From Aureispira sp. (GTDB taxonomy: Bacteria > Bacteroidota > Bacteroidia > Chitinophagales > Saprospiraceae), in assembly GCA_024222455.1 (NCBI GenBank), contig JAAEPD010000334.1, forward strand, positions 1-40,853: a stretch of DNA of 40,853 nt. Direction: 5' to 3'. A program made the position numbers and the translations under genes. This document shows, piece after piece, positions 1 through 6,470 of the stretch (positions within the stretch are counted from its first letter, which is position 1; every line of letters starts with the position of its first letter). The notes beneath the pieces were generated by a model. It worked only from the letters and a program-made list of their open reading frames with translations. It did not search any database and was not told where the DNA came from.

Positions 1-20
1 ATAAAGCCGTAATTTTTTGA

Positions 21-76
21 TTAGACAAGGTAGATGTTCTGCCTAATAGCCTTAGCTATTAAGGTAGGTTGTCTAA
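21..76. other. Nested inverted repeat downstream of moeB
   Basis: TTAGACAA at 21-28 pairs with TTGTCTAA at 69-76. Inside it, CCTAATAGC at 42-50 nearly pairs with GCTATTAAGG at 55-64, giving a nested hairpin. It lies about 45 nt beyond the moeB stop on the minus strand, so it could end or stabilise that transcript. No clean U-tract follows on either strand, and the function is not settled. Confidence 0.3.
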
Positions 77-122
77 CGAAGGGCTAAATAAAAAAGAACA
101 ATTTATCATCTACTATAATTAC

Positions 123-1247
123 TTACATAACCTTTAATAATCGATGTAATTTTATTATGCCGCCTTTTAGGTTGCTTAAATTTTTAAATCCAAAATGTTC
201 TTGCAACAGCTCAATTGCATGTTGACTTCGAATGCCATGCTGACAAAAAATGACAGTTTCTAACGTTTTGTCTATATTACTTGCTTTTGTTAGTATTTCC
301 TTTACAGGAATAGATATAACAGGATATTTTGTGAGTTTAGGCTGTTCAAAACTTTCTCTAACATCTACTAATTGAACGCTTTGAGTCTGAAGCTTGTTGG
401 CCAACTCTTCAGCTGTGATCTCTTGAATATTATCTGTATCAATAGGTTCTATACCACAGAATACATCATAATTCATATCTTCAAAATCATCAACACTTTG
501 TTTAGTTTGTTCAATAACTTCTACATTTTTGGAAATTTGTAAGAGCAGTTGTTGGTGATTTAGTGCATTATAAACCAATAATCTTCCAGATAAGGGTTTC
601 CCTATCCCCAATATCAATTTTAGGGCTTCAGTAGCTTGCATAGACCCTATTATTCCTGGTAAAATACCTAAAACTCCAATTTCGGAGCAATTAGGAACAC
701 TACCTGCTTTGGGAGGATTGGGAAATAAACAACGATAGGAGGGGCCTTCTTCATAATTAAAAACAGAAACTTGTCCCTCAAAGCGATGAATAGCTCCGTA
801 AACTAATGGTTTCCCACAAATAATGGCAGCATCGTTGACTAAATAGCGTGTTGAAAAATTGTCGCTACCATCCACTATAATATCATAACTAGCAAAAAGC
901 TCTAAGGCATTTTTGGTGGTTAGTTTATAAGGATAAGTCGTAATAGTGATGAGAGGATTGAGGGATTCTAATCTATTTTTGGCTGCCACAGCCTTGTTGG
1001 TACCTATATCGCTAGTCCCAAACAAGACTTGACGTTGTAGATTGCTCTCTTCTACTTCATCAAAATCAATAATACCTAATTCTCCAACTCCTGCAGCTGC
1101 CAAATATTGCAAAATAGGGCAACCTAAGCCACCTGCTCCAATTACTAAAACCTTAGCATTTTTAAGCTTTTCTTGACCTTCCTCTCCAACTTCCTTTAGT
1201 CGTAAATGTCGACTATATCTAGATAATTCTTCCGTTGATAAATTCAT
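123..1247 (-). CDS. moeB: MoeB/ThiF-type adenylyltransferase with C-terminal rhodanese domain
   Basis: This 374-aa E1-like enzyme should adenylate the C-terminal glycine of MoaD so that it can be thiocarboxylated for molybdopterin synthesis. The nucleotide-binding loop GAGGLG is at residues 38-42, followed by the DFDEVEESNLQRQ segment (61-73), D129 in VDGSDN and C187 as candidate adenylyl-site cysteine. A rhodanese domain covers about 275-370, with its active-site loop CQHGIRS starting at C335; it probably supplies the sulfur, as in MoeZ/MOCS3-type proteins. The usual paired zinc cysteines are not intact: only C173 is present in SYRC, and no second CxxC is seen. It is the last gene of the moeA-to-moeB run, 27 nt after the mobA-moaD fusion that encodes its likely partner. 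A role in thiamine (ThiF) is less likely given the neighbours. Confidence 0.9.
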   Translation of the reverse strand: MNLSTEELSRYSRHLRLKEVGEEGQEKLKNAKVLVIGAGGLGCPILQYLAAAGVGELGIIDFDEVEESNLQRQVLFGTSDIGTNKAVAAKNRLESLNPLITITTYPYKLTTKNALELFASYDIIVDGSDNFSTRYLVNDAAIICGKPLVYGAIHRFEGQVSVFNYEEGPSYRCLFPNPPKAGSVPNCSEIGVLGILPGIIGSMQATEALKLILGIGKPLSGRLLVYNALNHQQLLLQISKNVEVIEQTKQSVDDFEDMNYDVFCGIEPIDTDNIQEITAEELANKLQTQSVQLVDVRESFEQPKLTKYPVISIPVKEILTKASNIDKTLETVIFCQHGIRSQHAIELLQEHFGFKNLSNLKGGIIKLHRLLKVM

Positions 1248-1274
1248 AGTATAGTATTCAAAAAACTATTCAAA

Positions 1275-2087
1275 CTATCCTCCTGCAAAAGGAGGCAACA
1301 AGGCAATCTCATCACCCAAACTAATGGATGTTTCAGTATTAGCTATTGCTTGATTAATAGCAATTTGGTAGTTTTTATCCTTAAGTTTTGGATATTGGTT
1401 TTCTAATTCTTCTCTTAATGTCTTTGCTGTGCTGTTTTGTTGTAGGTTCATGACTTCTTGTTCCTTCTCCAAAGCCTCACTTATTAGACCAAAATATTTA
1501 ATTGTTACTTCCATAAATTGATTCTCTAAATTCTCTAAATCTCTAATGGTATTAATGTTTGCTAAACAGCTTTCAAGGTGTTTAGGGCAATCTATCAAAT
1601 GTGCATTTAAAGGTACTAATAAATCACTTAATCTCAATCTTTGTGCATCAAGAGCTTGTTTGAATGTAGGTAGACATTTTTTGTGATAGATTGCTGTAAT
1701 TGGTTGAGCTCTTCCTTTCAACGATAAAGTATTGATGGCTTGTGTAGAGCTATTTTGGACTAGGAATGATAAAACTTCTGTTTGTATAGAAGGAATATCA
1801 CAACTTAATACCAAATTATACGGAGTATTGGAATGAGATAATACTGTATAAATTCCTCCTACAGGGCCTGCATCTTCGATTATATCAGGGTGTACAGCTA
1901 AACCTAAATAGCCATAGTCTGTTTGTTTGCCAATAATAATAATCTGGCTAACAACAGGTTTTAATGCCTCTAGAATATGCTCAATAAAAGGTTTTCCATT
2001 ATAATTCATGAGAGCTTTGTTAGTCCCCATCCTGCGGCTTTGGCCACCTGCCAAAATAACTCCAGTCAATGCACTTTTAGCTATCAT
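1275..2087 (-). CDS. mobA: MobA-MoaD fusion: molybdenum cofactor guanylyltransferase plus molybdopterin synthase small subunit
   Basis: This 270-aa protein joins two Moco enzymes. Residues 8-186 are MobA: the GTP-binding signature LAGGQSRRMGTNK is at 12-24, the metal-binding aspartate in LSCDIPS is D97, and the domain closes with the typical NINTIRDLE. Residues 192-270 are a complete ubiquitin-like MoaD, beginning MEVTIKYFG and ending in the free PPFAGG tail needed for adenylation by MoeB and thiocarboxylate formation. A methionine sits exactly at the domain junction (residue 192), so a separate MoaD from an internal start is possible, although no strong ribosome-binding site is visible before it. 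The gene starts 3 nt after modA ends and is followed by moeB. A stand-alone MoaD and the partner MoaE are not in the window. Confidence 0.9.
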   Translation of the reverse strand: MIAKSALTGVILAGGQSRRMGTNKALMNYNGKPFIEHILEALKPVVSQIIIIGKQTDYGYLGLAVHPDIIEDAGPVGGIYTVLSHSNTPYNLVLSCDIPSIQTEVLSFLVQNSSTQAINTLSLKGRAQPITAIYHKKCLPTFKQALDAQRLRLSDLLVPLNAHLIDCPKHLESCLANINTIRDLENLENQFMEVTIKYFGLISEALEKEQEVMNLQQNSTAKTLREELENQYPKLKDKNYQIAINQAIANTETSISLGDEIALLPPFAGG

Positions 2088-2090
2088 AAT

Positions 2091-2825
2091 CTAAATTTTA
2101 TAACCATATTTTTGAAAGACATTTTTAGCTATATCTGATTGTAGAAATTGATAAAATTTTTTGCTCTCTTCGCTTTCCTTTATTAATACCATTCCTTGTT
2201 CCAATTCAGCATTAGGGATGGCTATAAATTTGCCCTTGTTTTTTATTTGGGGAGCCATGACAACTGATAAGGCTGTCAATCCTATTTCTACAGATTCTGT
2301 CATCACATATTGATTGACTTGGGCAATACTCTCTCCAAAAACTAATTTAGTTTTTAGTAGTTCATAAACCCCTAATTCTTTTAGAGAGTTGAGACTCAAT
2401 ACACCATAAGGTGCTGTAGTCGGGTCTGCTATTGCGATCTTATTGAGGCTAGGGTTGCTTAAAATTTTATTGACAGAGCTTTTCTCAAAGCTATCTTGCA
2501 TCATCCAAATAGCCAATTGCCCTTTAGCATAAATTGTTGGGGAGCCTATTGAAAATCCCTTATCTGCTAAATTGTTGGGATATTTCATGTCTGCTGAAAT
2601 AAAAATATCAATGGGTGCTCCATTTTCGATTTGGGCAGTAAGTTTACCTGAAGAGCTTACTAATTTATGGACAGTAATATCATTTTTTTCTTGAAATAGT
2701 TGAATCAACTCGTCTAATGCATATTGAGTACTAGCAGCAGTAGCCACTGTTATTGTTTTGTTCGTTTTAGAAGGATTGCAAGCAATAGTAATTAAGAGGG
2801 TATAAAAGCATAAAAATCGTATCAT
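2091..2825 (-). CDS. modA: Molybdate ABC transporter substrate-binding lipoprotein ModA
   Basis: A 244-aa periplasmic molybdate/tungstate-binding protein. The N-terminus is a short hydrophobic signal ending at C16 (ITIAC), which fits lipid anchoring, with a relaxed lipobox as is common in Bacteroidota. The mature part has the ModA pattern: ITVATAAS at the start, GAPIDIFISAD, IADPTTAPYG in the middle, and the conserved C-terminal AKNVFQKYGYKI. Its start codon overlaps the modE-like stop by one base (TAATG), which predicts translational coupling. The ModB permease and ModC ATPase that must complete the transporter are not adjacent. A related sulfate or phosphate binder is unlikely because the gene sits among Moco genes. 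Confidence 0.9.
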   Translation of the reverse strand: MIRFLCFYTLLITIACNPSKTNKTITVATAASTQYALDELIQLFQEKNDITVHKLVSSSGKLTAQIENGAPIDIFISADMKYPNNLADKGFSIGSPTIYAKGQLAIWMMQDSFEKSSVNKILSNPSLNKIAIADPTTAPYGVLSLNSLKELGVYELLKTKLVFGESIAQVNQYVMTESVEIGLTALSVVMAPQIKNKGKFIAIPNAELEQGMVLIKESEESKKFYQFLQSDIAKNVFQKYGYKI

Positions 2826-3166
2826 TAAAACTCTAGTTTTTTCAATTCTTTTGTTAAAAAGGTGTGTTGCTTTTTTTGGAGTGTTTTGAAAAGTTTTAGA
2901 ACCTTTTTGCCATAAGGAGTTAGAATAGTGCCTCCTCCTTGTTTACCTCCAGATGTTTTTATAACCAAAGGGTTGTTGGCATCTGCATTCATGCTATCTA
3001 TCATCTTCCAAGCTTTTTGATAAGACATTTTCATTGCTTTTGCAGCCTTATTTATAGAGCCTAATATATCAATATTAGCCAATAACTCTACTCTACCTTC
3101 ACCTAAAAAGGTATGATCATCTTTTATTATCCAAATTCTAGATTTGATGTGATATTGATTGTTCAT
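2825..3166 (-). CDS. ModE-type winged-helix regulator, DNA-binding domain only
   Basis: A 113-aa protein that matches the N-terminal winged helix-turn-helix of ModE: ILGSINKAAKAMKMSYQKAW is the helix-turn-helix, followed by the KTSGGKQGGGTILTPYG wing. Full ModE has about 260 aa with two C-terminal MOP-type molybdate-binding domains; these are missing here, so the protein cannot sense molybdate in the classical way. Short ModE-like proteins are known in other bacteria. It lies between moeA (12 nt upstream) and modA (one-base overlap), so it probably regulates this operon or its own uptake genes. The binding site and any effector are unknown. Confidence 0.8.
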   Translation of the reverse strand: MNNQYHIKSRIWIIKDDHTFLGEGRVELLANIDILGSINKAAKAMKMSYQKAWKMIDSMNADANNPLVIKTSGGKQGGGTILTPYGKKVLKLFKTLQKKQHTFLTKELKKLEF

Positions 3167-3178
3167 AGATATTATTAA

Positions 3179-4351
3179 TTAGGGTAAATGATGCACTTCT
3201 ACCAACTCACCTTTTTCTACTATCATTTTATCTTTGGGAATGTATATTAAGGCATCTGCTTCTGCAAAAGAAATCAGCATTGCTGAACTTTGGCTTTTTA
3301 AGCATTGCACACCATTTTCTGTGAGTTGAGCTTTTAGGAAATGGCTTCGAGCCCCTTTTTTATGATAAGTTTCTTCTAGAGATAAAAATGTCTTTTTGAG
3401 CTCAAACTCTTTGAATCCAGCTGCTAATTTGAGCGACATTAGACCGTATTGATAAAAACAGGTTAGGGCAGAAGCAGGATTACCTGGCAATGCAAAAATA
3501 ATACATTTGCCTTTCTGACCCATATAAATAGGCTTGCCGGGCTTTTGTTTTATTTTATAAAAAATCTCCTCAACCCCTAATTCTGTCAAGGCTTTGCCTA
3601 CAAAATCATAATCTCCAACAGAAATACCTCCTGTAATAAAAACAAAATCTTGCTCTGAAATCTGTTGATCCAATAATTTTAGGGTGTTGGCATAATCATC
3701 TTTTACATGGCCCATTTTAGCAACCTTAAAACCAGAATTTTGGATTGCCATTGCTAACATTACAGCGTTGCTTTCATAGATTTTTCCATATTCTAAGGGG
3801 GTTCCAGGTTTGACCAGTTCATTGCCTGTTGTTATGACAGCTATATTAGGTTGTTGAACAACTTTGATAGTAGAAACACCCAACCCTGCCAAAAAACCAA
3901 TGGCAGCAGGTGTTAATGGTGTTCCTTTTGCCAATGCTAGGCTGTTTTTTTTGATTTGCTCTCCTTCCAAGCGGATGTTTTTACCTAAAAGTGGCTGTTC
4001 TGTTATTGTGAGTATATCTCCTTCACGTTCTGTTTTTTCTTGCATGATGACAGCATCAGCATTGCTGGGAACTGCTGCGCCTGTGAATATACGAATAGCT
4101 TCACCTGCTTTCATAATGGGGTTAGCACCGCCTCCTGCTTGTATTTCTGCAACTACTGCATACGACAACGATTCATGGAATTTCAAAGCATAACCATCCA
4201 TAGCAGATTGATTGAATGGAGGCATGTTGATAGGAGATAAAATATCTTCTGCCAAAATAAAGCCTAACGTTTGCTCTAAAGGCAATTCAGTGGTACCTAG
4301 CAATGATGTATTATCAATAATATACTGCTTGGCAACTTCTACATCTATCAT
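3179..4351 (-). CDS. moeA: Molybdopterin molybdenumtransferase MoeA
   Basis: A 390-aa enzyme that inserts molybdenum into adenylylated molybdopterin. The family landmarks are present in order: PPFNQSAMDGYA near residue 45, IFTGAAVPSNADAVIMQE near 90, the MogA-like fold with ITTGNELV and ITGGISVGDYD, and LPGNPAS near the start of the C-terminal barrel. The length is normal for the family. It opens the moeA-modE-modA-mobA/moaD-moeB run on the minus strand and lies beyond a terminator that follows moaA, so it probably has its own promoter between 4352 and 4423. MogA/MoaB, which normally supplies the adenylylated substrate, is not seen here. Confidence 0.93.
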   Translation of the reverse strand: MIDVEVAKQYIIDNTSLLGTTELPLEQTLGFILAEDILSPINMPPFNQSAMDGYALKFHESLSYAVVAEIQAGGGANPIMKAGEAIRIFTGAAVPSNADAVIMQEKTEREGDILTITEQPLLGKNIRLEGEQIKKNSLALAKGTPLTPAAIGFLAGLGVSTIKVVQQPNIAVITTGNELVKPGTPLEYGKIYESNAVMLAMAIQNSGFKVAKMGHVKDDYANTLKLLDQQISEQDFVFITGGISVGDYDFVGKALTELGVEEIFYKIKQKPGKPIYMGQKGKCIIFALPGNPASALTCFYQYGLMSLKLAAGFKEFELKKTFLSLEETYHKKGARSHFLKAQLTENGVQCLKSQSSAMLISFAEADALIYIPKDKMIVEKGELVEVHHLP

Positions 4352-4423
4352 AGATTAGATCTTTTATGGTGTTCTTAAAACAGTTTTTGGGTAGGATTCT
4401 CTTTTTTAAGGTACTAAATAAAG

Positions 4424-4455
4424 AAGATCTTTTGACAATTCCATCAAAAGATCTT
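4424..4455 (-). terminator. Rho-independent terminator after moaA
   Basis: A perfect 12-bp inverted repeat (AAGATCTTTTGA / TCAAAAGATCTT) with an 8-nt loop, 14 nt past the moaA stop. On the minus strand it is followed by the U-rich CTTTATTT. It separates moaA from the moeA operon. Confidence 0.7.
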
Positions 4456-4469
4456 TTTATAGGGGAGTA

Positions 4470-5459
4470 TTAACCTCCTATTAAAACCATACTTCTATTT
4501 TTATTATGATTTTCTGGTTTGGCCAACTCCTCAAAGTTTTTCCAGCCACCTCGTTCAGCAACTTTTGCTTGTATGTTTTCCATCACCAATTTTGTGATAT
4601 CCTCACCATTTCGATATGCTGTAAGCAAATCTGTTTCATCTGTGGCAAATAAACAATTTCGAAGTTTACCATCTGCTGTAAGTCGTATTCTATTGCAAGA
4701 AGAACAAAATGGTTGTGTGATAGAGCTAATAATGGCAAAAGTACCTTGATAACCATCAATTTGATAGTTTTTGCAAGTATCATGAGGTTTGTCCTCTATT
4801 CTGTTGACCAATTTATCGCCATAAGAACCATTTACAGTATCCAAAATTTCTTTAATAGAAACGCCCTTACTCCAGTCCCATTTGTTGCCACTAAAAGGCA
4901 TGAATTCGATAAACCGGACTTGTATATTGATATTTTTGGTGAGCTCTAGGAAATCAATTAGTTCATAGTCATTGGTATCTCGAATCAATACTACATTGAC
5001 TTTGACTTTAAAACCCTCATCAACTAATTTATAAATATTGGATAAGACCCGATTAAAGTAGTCTCGTCGAGTAATAACTTGAAATTTATCTCGATCTAAA
5101 GTATCTAAACTTACATTTACCGATTTTAGGCCACTTTTTTTGAAGGTGTCTATAAATTTATCAACAATGATTCCATTGGTAGTAATCGCTAATTCTATAG
5201 GCAATTTCCCCAATCCTTCAATGATTTGATGAGCTTCTTTGTGTACTAAGGGTTCACCACCAGTTAATCTTATCTTTTTGATGCCCATTCCCACCATTGT
5301 TTTTGCAATGTCTAAGATCTCATCCTTAGACATTAAGTGTGGTTTAGGAGTCAATTGAATACCTTCACTTGGCATACAATAAAAACACCTCAAATTGCAT
5401 CGTTCTGTAATAGATATTCTTAAATAATCGTGTACTCTGTTATATCGATCTATTATCAT
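4470..5459 (-). CDS. moaA: GTP 3',8-cyclase MoaA (radical SAM)
   Basis: MoaA catalyses the first step of Moco synthesis, rearranging GTP to the cyclic pyranopterin precursor together with MoaC. From the chosen start the protein has 329 residues, the same as the E. coli enzyme, and carries both iron-sulfur sites: C21, C25 and C28 (CNLRCFYC) for the SAM cluster, and the C-terminal CSSC-x13-C motif for the substrate-binding cluster. The LTGGEPLV motif follows, and the protein ends in the conserved double glycine (MVLIGG). The frame is open to an earlier ATG at 5492, but that extension runs into the terminator hairpin of the upstream gene and adds an unrelated MFLREREKQTT, so Met at 5459 is preferred. 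Confidence 0.93.
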   Translation of the reverse strand: MIIDRYNRVHDYLRISITERCNLRCFYCMPSEGIQLTPKPHLMSKDEILDIAKTMVGMGIKKIRLTGGEPLVHKEAHQIIEGLGKLPIELAITTNGIIVDKFIDTFKKSGLKSVNVSLDTLDRDKFQVITRRDYFNRVLSNIYKLVDEGFKVKVNVVLIRDTNDYELIDFLELTKNINIQVRFIEFMPFSGNKWDWSKGVSIKEILDTVNGSYGDKLVNRIEDKPHDTCKNYQIDGYQGTFAIISSITQPFCSSCNRIRLTADGKLRNCLFATDETDLLTAYRNGEDITKLVMENIQAKVAERGGWKNFEELAKPENHNKNRSMVLIGG

Positions 5460-5491
5460 AGTTGTCTGTTTTTCTCTTTCTCTCAAAAACA

Positions 5492-5534
5492 ATACTTTGC
5501 TAAAATCTAGTAATAGCCAACTTTAGCAAAGTAT
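5492..5534 (-). terminator. Terminator after the hemerythrin-like gene
   Basis: A perfect 13-bp stem (ATACTTTGCTAAA / TTTAGCAAAGTAT) with a 17-nt loop, 14 nt beyond the upstream stop and followed on the minus strand by TGTTTTTG. It also argues that moaA starts downstream, at 5459. Confidence 0.7.
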
Positions 5535-5548
5535 CATTAAATTAAGCA

Positions 5549-6232
5549 TCAATATTTACCCATTTCTACATGAATCTTTTCAAATTCTTCTTCCGTGATA
5601 AATTTTTGAGCTAGAGGGAACAATCTATTGTCCTCTCTGTAGATATGCAGTTTAAGCAGCTCTATAAGCTCTCTTGCATTATCATAAGCCACATCCAAAA
5701 TGAAGGTCTTGGATTGAGGGTGCAATATTCTAGATGCTAAACCCATTAGGTTGAAAGCTAATGTTCCTAGTTGAATGAATTGAACATGGTCATCCTCCAT
5801 TAGGTTGATTGCTGTTGTTGGGTTTAGAGTCCCATTACTGTGCTCTCCAACCTCTATCAATCGTTTGTGTAAAAGGGGGAATAAGGCTTTTTCTTCTCGC
5901 TCATTATGTTTCAATAAGTTGTCATCAAAGAAAGAAAAGAAAGCTTTGAAAGCACCATTAGTATATTCATCGTGCACATAAGCATTAGCTTTGAAAATGG
6001 TTAATGCATTTTCAAAATCATTGATGAAGTCTAATGCTACTTTATGTTCATCTATGAATTGTTGTATGGCTTTATGGTAGTCTTCATAAGCATAATCAGT
6101 TATATTCTGCTCTGCACCATAAGCTACTGGTGGGTCCATAGGAGAAAGCTCATCTGCTTCCAATTTTTTTTCTACGTTTCTTTTTATCGGGTCTGTTTTT
6201 GATAGAACCTTGTTTAGCTTCTTGTTGTCCAT
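5549..6232 (-). CDS. Hemerythrin-like (HHE) di-iron protein
   Basis: A 227-aa, all-helical soluble protein without signal peptide or membrane segment. Candidate metal ligands follow the hemerythrin pattern: H63 in DEHK, H109 and E113 in KHNEREE, H122 in LLHKRL, H149 in DDHVQF, and H196/E200 in LHIYRED. Family members bind oxygen or nitric oxide, or repair iron-sulfur clusters (YtfE/RIC). The first 45 residues are a charged extension outside the domain. The gene lies between the nar operon and moaA, each side bounded by a terminator, so it has its own unit. A role in handling NO or protecting Fe-S enzymes during nitrate respiration is an inference from this position. Confidence 0.8.
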   Translation of the reverse strand: MDNKKLNKVLSKTDPIKRNVEKKLEADELSPMDPPVAYGAEQNITDYAYEDYHKAIQQFIDEHKVALDFINDFENALTIFKANAYVHDEYTNGAFKAFFSFFDDNLLKHNEREEKALFPLLHKRLIEVGEHSNGTLNPTTAINLMEDDHVQFIQLGTLAFNLMGLASRILHPQSKTFILDVAYDNARELIELLKLHIYREDNRLFPLAQKFITEEEFEKIHVEMGKY

Positions 6233-6302
6233 TCTCTTTTTAAGATTTTATAAGTGAAATATGTCTAGTGAAATAGCTTTTAAGTCAATTTTTAGAAAAA
6301 AA

Positions 6303-6334
6303 CAGCCTTATTACTCGCTTTGGCAATAAGGCTG
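6303..6334 (-). terminator. Strong terminator closing the nar operon
   Basis: CAGCCTTATT (6303-6312) pairs with AATAAGGCTG (6325-6334) over a 12-nt loop. On the minus strand the stem is followed by a run of seven or more U, the best terminator in this part of the window. It lies about 140 nt after narI. Confidence 0.85.
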
Positions 6335-6410
6335 CCAACCCAAAACTTGTGGTAAGCCCACAAACTAATGTTGTTGGAGTTTTTTTATATTCTATGTAAT
6401 ATTTACTAAC

Positions 6411-6459
6411 CTATAACAACTCAACTTTTTAATTCTCCATCAAAATTGAGTTGTTATAG
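6411..6459 (-). other. 14-bp hairpin directly after narI
   Basis: CTATAACAACTCAA (6411-6424) pairs perfectly with TTGAGTTGTTATAG (6446-6459). It starts 11 nt after the narI stop. No U-tract follows, so a 3'-end stabilising hairpin is as likely as a terminator; the U-tailed one follows 80 nt later. Confidence 0.55.
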
Positions 6460-6470
6460 AAGTCAGTATT

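Noticed and set aside
4352-4469. Molybdenum cofactor riboswitch before moeA
   Set aside because: The spacer is only 118 nt, mostly terminator and AT-rich sequence, and lacks the multi-stem structure of the Moco RNA motif.
5460-5492. Longer MoaA with 11 extra N-terminal residues
   Set aside because: The extension begins in the terminator stem of the upstream gene, and the 329-aa form equals the length of the E. coli protein.
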